Shown one piece after another: positions 41,489-50,781 of a DNA stretch of 56,014 nucleotides; positions within the stretch are counted from its first letter, which is position 1, and the number at the start of each line of letters is the position of its first letter. Below the pieces are notes generated by a model that saw only the letters and a program-made list of their open reading frames with translations, searched no databases and had not been told where the DNA came from. Origin of the DNA: Aestuariibius violaceus. GTDB lineage: Bacteria > Pseudomonadota > Alphaproteobacteria > Rhodobacterales > Rhodobacteraceae. A program made the position numbers and the translations under genes. The stretch is from contig NZ_JBFONT020000013.1 of NCBI RefSeq assembly GCF_040779325.2, positions 1 through 56,014 of the forward strand, in the 5' to 3' direction.

Positions 41489-42652
41489 TTGAAAAATTTC
41501 TTGAAATCCACTGCCGTTGGCTGTGTCGCAGTCTCGGTCATGGTACAGCCGTTGGCCGCGGAGATGGTCATGGAGTTGGGTGACGGCGAGGGACAGTTGA
41601 ACATCGTAGCCTGGCCTGGCTATATCGAGCGCGGCGAGACGACGGCCGAATTTGACTGGGTCACAGGCTTTGAAGAGGCCACGGGCTGTAGGGTCAACGT
41701 CAAGACCGCGAACACGTCCGACGAGATGGTTGCTCTGATGAACGAGGGCGGTTTTGACCTCGTGACGGCCTCTGGCGATGCCTCTTTGCGGATGGTCGCA
41801 GGTAACCGGGTTCAGCCGATCAACACGTCGCTGATCCCCAGCTGGGACACCATTGACGACCGTCTTAAAGAGGCGCCCTGGCATTTCGTCGATGGCCAGC
41901 ATTTCGGTACACCCTATATGTGGGGACCGAACATCCTGATGTACAACACCGAGATTTTCGGTGACAGCCCGCCCACCTCGTGGAACGTGGTGTTCGAGGA
42001 GATGACGCTGCCAGACGGCGAAAGCAATGTGGGTCGGGTCCAGGCCTATGACGGGCCAATACATATCGCAGATGCAGCGCTTTATCTGATGACGCACCAG
42101 CCTGAGCTTGGGATTAGGTCACCTTATGAACTGAACCAGGATCAGTATAACGCCGCGCTGGATCTCTTGCGGGTGCAGCGTACGCTGGTCAGCCGTTACT
42201 GGCACGACGCGTTCATCCAGATCGACGACTTCAAGAATGAGGGCATGGCTGCGTCTGGATCCTGGCCGTTCCAGCGCAACCTGCTGCAGGGCGACGGCGC
42301 ACCGATTGACAGCGTCTTTCCCAAAGAGGGCGTGACCGGCTGGGCCGACACCACGATGATGCATGTGGACAGTGAAAACCCGAACTGTGCCTACATGTGG
42401 ATGGAGCATACGCTCTCGTCGAACCTGATGTCCGACCTTTCGGTCTGGTTCGGTGCAAACCCGGCGGTTCCTGCCGCCTGCACCGACGGGCGCGGGATGC
42501 AGACCGCCGAGGGCTGCACCGCCAATGGTTTCGACAATTTCGACCAGGTGCGGTTTTGGACCACGCCCGTGACCAGTTGCGAAAGCCAGGATGAGTGTGT
42601 GCCTTACTATCGTTGGGTATCCGACTACATCGGCGTGATCGGTGGACGGTAA
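41489..42652 (+). CDS. ydcS: Polyamine-type ABC transporter substrate-binding protein
   Basis: The 387-residue protein has a Sec signal (KNFLKSTAVGCVAVSVMVQP, cut after LAA) and a PotD/YdcS-type body: LNIVAWPGYIERGETTAEFD, FDLVTASGDASLRMVAG, MWGPNILMYNTEIFG. Start is TTG 41489 with GGGGAG seven bases ahead. It delivers a polyamine-like ligand to the permeases. Gene order that follows (ATPase, two permeases, gamma-aminobutyraldehyde dehydrogenase) equals E. coli ydcSTUVW, which supports the putrescine/spermidine reading. The ligand is inferred. Confidence 0.87.
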   Translation: MKNFLKSTAVGCVAVSVMVQPLAAEMVMELGDGEGQLNIVAWPGYIERGETTAEFDWVTGFEEATGCRVNVKTANTSDEMVALMNEGGFDLVTASGDASLRMVAGNRVQPINTSLIPSWDTIDDRLKEAPWHFVDGQHFGTPYMWGPNILMYNTEIFGDSPPTSWNVVFEEMTLPDGESNVGRVQAYDGPIHIADAALYLMTHQPELGIRSPYELNQDQYNAALDLLRVQRTLVSRYWHDAFIQIDDFKNEGMAASGSWPFQRNLLQGDGAPIDSVFPKEGVTGWADTTMMHVDSENPNCAYMWMEHTLSSNLMSDLSVWFGANPAVPAACTDGRGMQTAEGCTANGFDNFDQVRFWTTPVTSCESQDECVPYYRWVSDYIGVIGGR

Positions 42653-42707
42653 CGCCTTCGACACTTTGCGCGGCACACCATCCACCGCGCAAACCCCGAG
42701 GCAGGAC

Positions 42708-43697
42708 ATGACAGCAGCAATCAGTTTTTCAGGCGTATCGCGCCACTTTGGGGATGTCCGCGCTGTGGATGATGTGTACCTGGAGATCGGCGCAGGCGAG
42801 TTCTTTGCCTTTCTAGGTCCCTCAGGGTCTGGAAAGACAACATGCCTGCGTCTGATCGCGGGGTTCGAGCAACCCACTTATGGAACGCTCTCGATATTTG
42901 GCGAAGAGGCGACCCAGACACCGCCCTACCGCCGCCCCGTGAACACCGTTTTTCAAGACTACGCCCTGTTTCCTCATCTGAACGTGCGGGACAATGTTGC
43001 CTACGGCCTGATGATCCGCGGCGACAGCAAGGCCGCCCGCCGGTCCGTGGCGGATGAGGCCCTGGGCCTGGTGGCGCTGGACGGCTTTGGGGACCGTAAG
43101 CCATCAGAGTTGTCCGGCGGCCAAAGGCAGCGCGTGGCGCTGGCCCGGGCGCTGGTGATGCAGCCCAAAGTGCTGCTATTGGATGAGCCTTTGGGCGCGC
43201 TCGATCTAAAGCTGCGGGAACAGATGCAGGACGAGTTGAAGACGCTGCAACGCCAGCTTGGCATCGCCTTTGTCTTCGTGACCCATGATCAGGGCGAGGC
43301 GCTTTCCATGGCCGACCGGGTAGCCGTCTTCAACGACGGCCGTATTCAGCAGGTCGGCAGCCCCGAGGACATCTATGACCGGCCCGAAACGCCGTTTGTG
43401 GCCGATTTTGTGGGCGCGTCGAATGTTCTGCCCGCGCATCTTGTTGCGCGGCTGACCGGACAAAGCGCCCCAGCCAGTCTGCGCCCCGAGGCTATCAGGA
43501 TCGGTGATGGCCCCCTGTCCGGCCGGGTCACCGGGCAGGCTTTCCTTGGTTCGGCCACGCGGATCGAGGTGGAATGCGATGAGATCACACTCAAGGTGTT
43601 GCTTCCCAAAGGCACATTTGTGCCTGAACCGAACGCCACCGTATCGCTGACTTGGGATCCGGCTGCGCTGCACATCATGGAAGCCGCCTATGGGTGA
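42708..43697 (+). CDS. ydcT: Polyamine-type ABC transporter ATPase
   Basis: The 329-residue protein starts at ATG 42708 (MTAAISF; GAGG upstream). Walker A GPSGSGKT 37-44, signature LSGGQ 135-139, Walker B LLLDE 156-160 and a C-terminal TOBE-type regulatory domain are present. It powers uptake with the two permeases downstream and overlaps the first of them by eight bases. Confidence 0.93.
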   Translation: MTAAISFSGVSRHFGDVRAVDDVYLEIGAGEFFAFLGPSGSGKTTCLRLIAGFEQPTYGTLSIFGEEATQTPPYRRPVNTVFQDYALFPHLNVRDNVAYGLMIRGDSKAARRSVADEALGLVALDGFGDRKPSELSGGQRQRVALARALVMQPKVLLLDEPLGALDLKLREQMQDELKTLQRQLGIAFVFVTHDQGEALSMADRVAVFNDGRIQQVGSPEDIYDRPETPFVADFVGASNVLPAHLVARLTGQSAPASLRPEAIRIGDGPLSGRVTGQAFLGSATRIEVECDEITLKVLLPKGTFVPEPNATVSLTWDPAALHIMEAAYG

Positions 43698-44607
43698 GGC
43701 TGCGCGCTCTCCTGTGTCGGATGCATTGTGGCGGCGTCCCAACCTGCTTCTGCTGCTGCTGGTCACGCCGCCTCTTCTGTGGTTGGGGATCGTTTACCTT
43801 GGCTCGCTGTTTGCGTTGCTGGCGCAAAGCTTTTTCTCAATCGACGAGTTCTCTGGACTCATCAATTACGAATTCACGCTCAAGACCTATGGCGAGCTGC
43901 TGCGGGCGTCGAACCTCGACATCCTTCTACGCACCGTGGCGATGGCGAGCGCGGTCACGATCGCGGCGGCCATCGTCGCCTTCCCCATCGCCTATTACGC
44001 CGCGCGATACGCCCGCGGAAAGTGGAAGGCGGTGTTCTACCTTGGCGTGATGCTGCCTCTTTGGTCCAGCTACCTTGTAAAAGTCTACTCCTGGAAGCTG
44101 ATCCTCGCCAAAGAGGGCATTCTGAACTGGATGTTCGAGACCCTGCATCTTGCCTGGGTGCTGGAGGCCTATCTTGCAATTCCGGTCATTGGCGGCAATT
44201 CCCTGTCGGTCAGTTGGACGGGCACGTTCCTTGTCTTCCTCTATGTCTGGCTGCCCTTCATGATCCTGCCGGTTCAGGCGTCGCTGGAACGGGTCCCGCC
44301 GTCGATGCTGGAGGCGTCCGGCGACCTTGGCGCGCGTCCCGCTAAGACCTTGCGCCACGTGATTTTGCCGCTGGCTCTGCCGGGGATCATTGCGGGGTCG
44401 ATCTTTACCTTTTCGCTGACCATGGGGGACTACATTATCCCACAGATTGTCGGCACGTCGGCCCGAATGATCGGTCAGGCCGTGTACCAGTTCCAGGGCA
44501 CCGCCGGAAACATCCCGCTTGCGGCTGCGTTTGCAGTGGTCCCGATCCTGGTGATGGGCATCTACCTGACGCTCGCCAAACGCGCGGGGGCCTTCGATGC
44601 ACTCTAG
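43690..44607 (+). CDS. ydcU: Polyamine-type ABC transporter permease (PotB-like)
   Basis: This 305-residue permease has six membrane helices and the EAA loop, MLEASGDLGARPAKTLRHVI near 205-224, that contacts the ATPase. It overlaps the ATPase gene by eight bases and the second permease by eleven. It forms half of the membrane channel. Confidence 0.92.
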   Translation: MGEAARSPVSDALWRRPNLLLLLLVTPPLLWLGIVYLGSLFALLAQSFFSIDEFSGLINYEFTLKTYGELLRASNLDILLRTVAMASAVTIAAAIVAFPIAYYAARYARGKWKAVFYLGVMLPLWSSYLVKVYSWKLILAKEGILNWMFETLHLAWVLEAYLAIPVIGGNSLSVSWTGTFLVFLYVWLPFMILPVQASLERVPPSMLEASGDLGARPAKTLRHVILPLALPGIIAGSIFTFSLTMGDYIIPQIVGTSARMIGQAVYQFQGTAGNIPLAAAFAVVPILVMGIYLTLAKRAGAFDAL

Positions 44608-45400
44608 AGCAAGTCTGGGGTTGAAGGTCGCGGCCATCGGAGGGCTGCTGTTCCTCCACTTGCCGATTCTTCTGATTTTCATCTACGCGTTCACGACCGA
44701 GGACAAGTCCTATCAGTGGCCGCCCCCGGGGCTCACCTTGAAGTGGTTCGAAGTCACCTGGAACCGCCCCGATGTCTGGGAGGCGTTTGGCCTCAGCCTG
44801 CGGGTGGCCTCTATTTCAACGGTCATCGCCATCGTGTTGGGTACCCTCTGCGCTGCAGCCGTGGCCCGATCAAGGTTCTTTGGACGCGAGACGATCTCCC
44901 TTTTGGTCATCTTGCCGATTGCTTTGCCTGGGATCATCACGGGCATCTCGCTGCGGTCGGCCTTCAGCATTGCCGATATCCCCTTCAGCACATGGACCAT
45001 AATTCTGGGCCACGCGACCTTCTGCATCGTCGTCGTATACAACAATGCAGTGGCGCGGTTCCGGCGCACTTCGTCCAGCCTGATCGAGGCGTCCATGGAC
45101 CTTGGCGCGACTTATTGGCAGACCCTGCGCTTCGTCATCATGCCCAACATCGCAACGGCCTTGCTGGCCGGAGGGATGCTCGCTTTTGCGCTTAGTTTTG
45201 ACGAAGTGATCGTCACGACCTTCACCGCGGGCCAGCAACAGACCCTGCCGATCTGGATGCTCGAAGAACTGGTGCGCCCACGCCAGCGCCCGGTCACAAA
45301 CGTGGTGGCAATGGTCGTGGTCATCGTCACATTCCTGCCGATCCTCGGCGCCTATTACCTGACCCGTGGCACCGAAACGGTGGCAGGTCAGGGCAAGTAA
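44597..45400 (+). CDS. ydcV: Polyamine-type ABC transporter permease (PotC-like)
   Basis: This 267-residue permease has six helices and the EAA loop LIEASMDLGATYWQTLRFVI. It is the second half of the channel. The aldehyde dehydrogenase gene follows after 21 nt with its own GGGAG site. Confidence 0.92.
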   Translation: MHSRASLGLKVAAIGGLLFLHLPILLIFIYAFTTEDKSYQWPPPGLTLKWFEVTWNRPDVWEAFGLSLRVASISTVIAIVLGTLCAAAVARSRFFGRETISLLVILPIALPGIITGISLRSAFSIADIPFSTWTIILGHATFCIVVVYNNAVARFRRTSSSLIEASMDLGATYWQTLRFVIMPNIATALLAGGMLAFALSFDEVIVTTFTAGQQQTLPIWMLEELVRPRQRPVTNVVAMVVVIVTFLPILGAYYLTRGTETVAGQGK

Positions 45401-45421
45401 TCAGCCTCAGGGAGAAACCTC

Positions 45422-46846
45422 ATGCAAACAGAAATGCTGATCGGAAATGCCTTTGAGGCCGGAACAGAGACAGAAGAAACCGTCCTGAACCCACGCACTG
45501 GCGAGACGATCCTGAAAATGCCAGAGGCAAACCCCGACCAGATCGACCGCGCCGTGTCGGCAGCCCGGTCTGCCTTCCCCGGATGGGCCAAGACCACCCC
45601 CGCAGAACGCTCCGGCCTGCTTTTGCAGATTGCAGATGCAGTGGAGGCCGACCTGGAACACCTTGCGGCACTTGAAGCCCTGAATTGCGGCAAGCCCATC
45701 AACGAGGTGAGGAACGAGGAAATCCCCGCCGTGGCCGACTGCTTCCGCTACTTTGCAGGCGCTGTGCGCAACATGCACGGGCCGGTGGCGGGAAGCTACA
45801 TGGACGGGCATACGTCGATGATCCGCCGCGACCCCATCGGCGTGGTGGCCTCCATCGCGCCTTGGAATTACCCAATCATGATGATGGCATGGAAGCTGGC
45901 CCCGGCGCTTGCCGGTGGCAACACGGTGGTGATGAAACCCTCCGAACAGACGCCGCTGACCGCGCTGGCCTTCGCCAAGATATTGTCGGGTATCCTGCCT
46001 GAAGGGGTCGTGAATGTGATCACCGGGCACGGCAGCTCGGTCGGTAATGCGCTGGTGAACCATCAAGGCGTCGACATGATCTCGATCACCGGTGATGTGG
46101 CGACTGGCAAGAAGGTGCTGATGGCGGCGTCAAAAGGCGTAAAACGCACCCATCTTGAACTTGGCGGCAAGGCTCCTGTCATCGTCTATGGCGATGCTGA
46201 TCTGGCGCGCACGATCAATGGGCTCAAAGCGTTTGGCTACTACAATTCCGGTCAGGATTGCACTGCCGCCTGCCGGGTCTATGCCCATGCCGATATCTAC
46301 GACAAGTTCGTCACCGACCTTTCTGCCGCCGCTGCCAGCATCGTCTATGACAATGCTGACGACACACTCAATGAGATACCGCCATTGATTTCGCCCCGCC
46401 AACTCGACCGGGTGGCCAGCTTCGTCGAACGTGCCGCCGAGCAGTCGCATATCGAAGTGGTGACCGGTGGGACACAGGCGGAGGGTCACGGGTTCTATTA
46501 TACACCGACCGTTGTCGCAGGAGCATTGCAGCACGACGAGATCGTGCAGCGCGAAGTCTTCGGACCCGTTGTTTCCGTTACCCGGTTTACCGATGACGAT
46601 CCGGTCATCGACTGGGCCAACGACAGCCCATATGGCCTGGCCAGTTCGGTCTGGACCGGAGATATTGGCCGCGCGATGGAAACCTCCGCCGCACTTCAAT
46701 ACGGGTGCACTTGGGTGAACACGCATTTCATGCTGGTCAACGAGATGCCGCATGGGGGTCTGAAACAATCGGGCTATGGCAAGGACATGTCGATGTATGC
46801 GCTCGAGGACTACACAGCGGTGCGTCACGTGATGATTGCCCATTGA
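45422..46846 (+). CDS. patD: Gamma-aminobutyraldehyde dehydrogenase
   Basis: This 474-residue aldehyde dehydrogenase has all family residues: N149 in APWNYP, K172 in VMKPSEQTP, E246 in LELGGK and the nucleophile C280 in NSGQDCTAAC. The last enzyme of an ydcSTUVW-like operon is expected to oxidise 4-aminobutanal, made from putrescine, to GABA with NAD. The SGQDC pattern fits the PatD/YdcW group. Substrate is inferred mainly from gene order. Confidence 0.88.
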   Translation: MQTEMLIGNAFEAGTETEETVLNPRTGETILKMPEANPDQIDRAVSAARSAFPGWAKTTPAERSGLLLQIADAVEADLEHLAALEALNCGKPINEVRNEEIPAVADCFRYFAGAVRNMHGPVAGSYMDGHTSMIRRDPIGVVASIAPWNYPIMMMAWKLAPALAGGNTVVMKPSEQTPLTALAFAKILSGILPEGVVNVITGHGSSVGNALVNHQGVDMISITGDVATGKKVLMAASKGVKRTHLELGGKAPVIVYGDADLARTINGLKAFGYYNSGQDCTAACRVYAHADIYDKFVTDLSAAAASIVYDNADDTLNEIPPLISPRQLDRVASFVERAAEQSHIEVVTGGTQAEGHGFYYTPTVVAGALQHDEIVQREVFGPVVSVTRFTDDDPVIDWANDSPYGLASSVWTGDIGRAMETSAALQYGCTWVNTHFMLVNEMPHGGLKQSGYGKDMSMYALEDYTAVRHVMIAH

Positions 46847-47192
46847 GGTTATCGTCAGACACTAAAGGGTCGCGGCAGTCCGAGCATGTCGGAGGTCGGA
46901 CGGCCGCTTTGTCCGTGGTGCGGTCCTTCGACTCCGTCAGATGCTAAGCTTTCTCTGAGAGTCTGCTCGAGGCAAGCTGCAACGCGGCGTTTAGCTGTTT
47001 CGCAGATAGCCAGTCTGGGCCTGCATCTTCAAGTAAGAGCCCCTTCCGTGCATAGGATAAACACTGTTTCGATATAGTGCGATCATGTACTGGCCAGCCG
47101 CTCTCAGATATCGATAGCTCATAGAGCGCAAATCTAGCTGTCCGGTTTCGAAGTTATCGGTACCTGGACACGTTGGCCTCCATGAAGCCATG
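46847..47192. other. 346-nt intergenic stretch, nothing identified
   Basis: Between convergent patD and the COG0523 gene there is no credible gene, hairpin terminator or known motif. It is less GC-rich than the genes. It may hold decayed sequence. Confidence 0.5.
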
Positions 47193-48068
47193 TCATGATA
47201 TGACCTGCTTCCACCAATCGTCGATTTCACTCACCGAAACACGTTCGGATAGCCCAATGCCGACGAGTGTCGGGTCGGAATGCCCCTTCGAGATACTGAC
47301 CTCGATTTGCTGACCCACAACTTGCACATCCCTGCACGTGCCGTTCCGGTCCATGACGCTTCCCTTCAGGCGGAACAGGCCGGCCGGCCGGCGCGCTAGA
47401 TCGGTGGGCAAAAGGTCCGCATCCACGCCGATCGCGTTTCGGCGGCACCACGACGTATAAGCCGGATGCGGTGACGTTGGTGCGGGGACCTGGTCCATCA
47501 CGGGTTCGTTGAAAACCAAATGGGCCAAAGCGCCGGTATCCTCGGCAGACAGGACTTCGGATCGCGTCAGCTCATCAAGACCCGGCACCTTTACGCCTCT
47601 TTGCGCTTTGGTCACCACGATCAAGTCCGCTTTGACGATCTGTTCGCGCACCTGATCGCCGATCAGCGGATCGGACATCAGGCTCTGGAACTCGAGGCCG
47701 TCGACGAGTGTCACGATCCCGGCATATTGCATGTCTGGCTCTGCCAGGGCCGCTTGGGCGATGCGTGCCGGATCGGAGATGCCGCTTGCTTCGATGACGA
47801 TATGGTCGGGGCGCGGCGCGCGGTCGAGCGCGTCCGCCAAGGCCAGGAACAAGTCCGCCCCCATCGTGCAGCAGACGCATCCGTTGGTAAGCGCGATCGT
47901 GTCCTCGTCCCTCGATGCAAGCAGCCGTTCATCAATATTGATCGCCCCGAAGTCGTTGACGAGGATGAGGAGCCTCAGCCCGTGATCGGAGGCGAGCAGG
48001 GCATTGATGAGCGTGGTCTTCCCGGCGCCCAGATAGCCCGAGATGACTGTCATGGGCACAGGTTTCAT
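47193..48068 (-). CDS. COG0523 (CobW-type) metal-chaperone GTPase
   Basis: The 291-residue protein has Walker A GYLGAGKT (11-18), the metal-binding CxCC motif (C64, C66, C67 in NGCVCCTMG), a Walker B-like block IVTLVDGLEF and the GTP-base block VVTKAQ, plus a short CobW C-terminal domain. These GTPases insert Zn, Co or Fe into client enzymes. The gene overlaps the amidohydrolase upstream by ATGA, so the metal-dependent amidohydrolase is its likely client. No Zur-type operator is evident. Confidence 0.88.
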   Translation of the reverse strand: MKPVPMTVISGYLGAGKTTLINALLASDHGLRLLILVNDFGAINIDERLLASRDEDTIALTNGCVCCTMGADLFLALADALDRAPRPDHIVIEASGISDPARIAQAALAEPDMQYAGIVTLVDGLEFQSLMSDPLIGDQVREQIVKADLIVVTKAQRGVKVPGLDELTRSEVLSAEDTGALAHLVFNEPVMDQVPAPTSPHPAYTSWCRRNAIGVDADLLPTDLARRPAGLFRLKGSVMDRNGTCRDVQVVGQQIEVSISKGHSDPTLVGIGLSERVSVSEIDDWWKQVIS

Positions 48069-49690
48069 ACCAGCTTCACCCGACCACGAAAGACGGTTCC
48101 CAGGACTGGGACGTCCTTCAGAGAGGCCGGGTCTATCTCAAGCGGGTTCGAACCGAGCACTGCGAAATCTGCACTTTTGCCGATGGAAATCGAACCAATC
48201 TCAGCGTCCAGCTTGAGCGTTCGCGCGGCACCAAGTGTAATGGCATAAAGCGCTTCGGCAACGGAGATGCGCTGCGCGTCCCCCAGCACCCTCCCCGACA
48301 TGGTTTCCCGGTTGATTGCACACCACGCCGTGAAGAGTGGCCCCATTGGCGTGACAGGCGCGTCCGAGTGGATGGCGACGGTCAATCCTGCGTCGAGCGC
48401 GGATCGGACGGCATCCATGCGGTTTGCGCGATCAGGTCCGATCGTCAAGGCGACATGTTGATCGCCGAAGTACCAGAGATGATTGGCAAAGAGGTTCACG
48501 CTGATCCCAAGATCGGCACATCGCCGAAACTGTCCGTCATCCATCATCTGTCCATGTTGCAGGACATGCCCGTGATCCGGCCAGGGGGCTTCGCGCATGG
48601 CGCTTGCCAAGGCGTCGATCACGATGTCCGAAGCTTCATCTCCGTTGACGTGAATGTGCATCTGTACGCCTGCGGCATGAAGCGCGGCACAGGTCGTGCG
48701 GATCTGTTCCGGAGCCATGTTCCAGATACCGTTTGGCTGCCCGCCGACATAACCGGGCCACTTGACCCGCGCGGTCCAGCCTTGGATCGATCCGTCGGTC
48801 ATCAGCTTCACCGCGCCCAGCCGCACCTTGTCGGTGGATCGCGATTTCAGGGCGAGCGCACGTTCGGCAAGTGCCCCAGGATCGCCTGAGGCAGCCAAGG
48901 CGGGAACAATCCGAAGCGGAAAGGTCTCTTCGCCGGTCACAGAAAACATGATGTCGAGGTCTTCGTCTTCGAGGTGCGAAAACAGGTCGGTGACCGTCGT
49001 CACCCCCGCGCGCGTCGCAACCTGCGCATAGGACTGGATCGCACTTGCACGTTGAGACAACGCCCGAAAGTCGATGCCGAGGCGCCGCATGATCGGGAAC
49101 ATCGCCGCCATTTCCTGCAACTCACCCGTTGGTGCCCCGTCTGGCCATTTGACGACGCCTTCCGCGAGGGTTGTTTCAGAGTACCCCACCATGTCGAGTG
49201 CAACGGAATTCACGCACATCAGGTGGAAGTTGGAAAACAGGATCGCGACGGGCCGCGTGGTGGATACCGTGTCGAGATGGACCCGGCTCAGACGATCCTC
49301 CGCCAGGAAGATTGGATCGAACCCCCAACCGATCAGCGGCGCGCCGGCAGGCAGCTTCGCGTCAATATCAGCCAGACGCGCAACCACATCTTCGAGGCTC
49401 GGCAAACCCGTCCAAAGACGTCCCTGGGGGTCAATTCGGTCGTGGTATCCGGTGTAGGCAAACTCCCAGATCGCCCCCGCCAGCATATGCGCGTGGCCTT
49501 CGACAAACCCGGGCATAAGCACCGCATCAGCAAGCGATGCGTCATGTGTGACGTCACCCCATTGATCCGCACAGGTCGTGTCACCTACGGCCAGAATGCG
49601 ACCGTCACGCACCGCGACATGGGTGGCGTCGGGCACCGTTGAATCCATGGTAATGATTGTTTTTGCTTGAAAAACCTTGATGTCTGACAT
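48065..49690 (-). CDS. YtcJ-like amidohydrolase
   Basis: The 541-residue protein (ATG 49690, MSDIKVFQ) is an amidohydrolase-superfamily enzyme of the YtcJ/exoenzyme-regulatory type. The metal motif G-H66-A-H68 is intact, followed by VGYSETTLAEGVVKWPDGAP, VKLMTDGSIQG, QMHIHVNGDEASD and HSDAPVTP. It hydrolyses an amide or cyclic imide; the substrate is not known. It is coupled to the COG0523 GTPase and lies 88 nt downstream of the LysR gene on the same strand, so it may share that regulator's transcript. Confidence 0.88.
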   Translation of the reverse strand: MSDIKVFQAKTIITMDSTVPDATHVAVRDGRILAVGDTTCADQWGDVTHDASLADAVLMPGFVEGHAHMLAGAIWEFAYTGYHDRIDPQGRLWTGLPSLEDVVARLADIDAKLPAGAPLIGWGFDPIFLAEDRLSRVHLDTVSTTRPVAILFSNFHLMCVNSVALDMVGYSETTLAEGVVKWPDGAPTGELQEMAAMFPIMRRLGIDFRALSQRASAIQSYAQVATRAGVTTVTDLFSHLEDEDLDIMFSVTGEETFPLRIVPALAASGDPGALAERALALKSRSTDKVRLGAVKLMTDGSIQGWTARVKWPGYVGGQPNGIWNMAPEQIRTTCAALHAAGVQMHIHVNGDEASDIVIDALASAMREAPWPDHGHVLQHGQMMDDGQFRRCADLGISVNLFANHLWYFGDQHVALTIGPDRANRMDAVRSALDAGLTVAIHSDAPVTPMGPLFTAWCAINRETMSGRVLGDAQRISVAEALYAITLGAARTLKLDAEIGSISIGKSADFAVLGSNPLEIDPASLKDVPVLGTVFRGRVKLV

Positions 49691-49778
49691 GCAAATTCCC
49701 GCCGGTATGCGCCCAAGGCCTACAGCAGAATCGCCTCGGGACAACGCGTTTTGCTGTCTGCACCACCAGAGACTGGTC

Positions 49779-50681
49779 TCATGAAGGGACGGACGGGACT
49801 GGCAAACTGCGTAGATACTCAACGAAGTGTAGGTTTGGTCCCACCACATTGTCGCGCCGCCAGATTGCGGTCGTGATCAGGCGCTCGGATACGTCCTCAA
49901 TCGGGATGACCGCAAGGCCGGGCGCCAACGCGCTGCACACCTTCTCGGTCAACACGGTGACCCCCATCCCGCAGGACACAAGCCCCAGAATCCCCGCTGT
50001 ATTGAACGCTTCCTGCACGATGCGCGGCGTGAAGCCAACGCGACGGCAGAGCGGGATCAAGTAGTCATAGAAGTGCTGCCAATCGGTAGAGTTGCCATGG
50101 ACGAAGTTTTCAGTGGCCAGGTCGGCAAGACCGATGGCATCCCGCTGGGCAAGCGGGTGCCTGTCAGCGCAGACACAAACGAATTTCTCGGATTGCACCG
50201 GGTGCTGATCATAGCCGGCTTTGTTCACCGGCCCGGTGAGAAACCCGATATCAAGCTTGCCGTCCTCAAGCCGAGCCAGCTGGGTCAAGGTCACCCCATG
50301 CTGCGGCTGAAGCGTGATTTGCGGCTGCCGCTCCTGAAAGTCCTTGAGGATCGTCGGCAGGGAACCGGCGATAGCAAAGTCGGTGTAGCCGATGCGCAAG
50401 GACCCGATGCGACCGTCATGCGCGTTGCGCACGTCTTCGGTGGCGCGCTCCATAAGGCTGAGGATCTTGTGGGCCCGCTCAAGAAAGACCTGACCCGACG
50501 GGGTGATCTGTACATTTCGGTTTGACCGGACAAACAAGGCCACCCCCAATTCCGCTTCAAGCGTCTGGATCGCGCGGCTGAGTGCGGGTTGCGCAATGCC
50601 AAGCCGATCTGCCGCGCGGCGAAAATGCAGGTCTTCCGCGACCGCGACAAAGTAGCGAACAAGGCGCAGGTCAGAGCGCAT
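49779..50681 (-). CDS. LysR family regulator of the TRAP/amidohydrolase locus
   Basis: The 300-residue protein has the LysR helix-turn-helix in LVRYFVAVAEDLHFRRAADR, LGIAQPALSRAIQTLEAELG and an effector domain from about 90. It is divergent from the TRAP transporter with a 100-nt shared region containing a T-N11-A-type palindrome, the standard layout for a LysR regulator of the neighbouring operon. A carboxylate, amide or N-acyl amino acid inducer would fit the gene content. Confidence 0.92.
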   Translation of the reverse strand: MRSDLRLVRYFVAVAEDLHFRRAADRLGIAQPALSRAIQTLEAELGVALFVRSNRNVQITPSGQVFLERAHKILSLMERATEDVRNAHDGRIGSLRIGYTDFAIAGSLPTILKDFQERQPQITLQPQHGVTLTQLARLEDGKLDIGFLTGPVNKAGYDQHPVQSEKFVCVCADRHPLAQRDAIGLADLATENFVHGNSTDWQHFYDYLIPLCRRVGFTPRIVQEAFNTAGILGLVSCGMGVTVLTEKVCSALAPGLAVIPIEDVSERLITTAIWRRDNVVGPNLHFVEYLRSLPVPSVPS

Positions 50682-50706
50682 GATGCCGGACGGGTATCAA
50701 AACAGT

Positions 50707-50722
50707 CATAATTGATATTATG
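50707..50722. promoter_or_regulatory. LysR-box-like palindrome
   Basis: CATAAT-TGAT-ATTATG is a perfect dyad placed between the LysR start (50681) and the TRAP operon start (50782). It fits the T-N11-A LysR consensus and is the best operator candidate for both directions. Confidence 0.6.
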
Positions 50723-50781
50723 CCAGCGCCATTTCCCATGCAAAGCTGAAAGAAAAAAGTTGAACAACAAGGAGAGTGACC

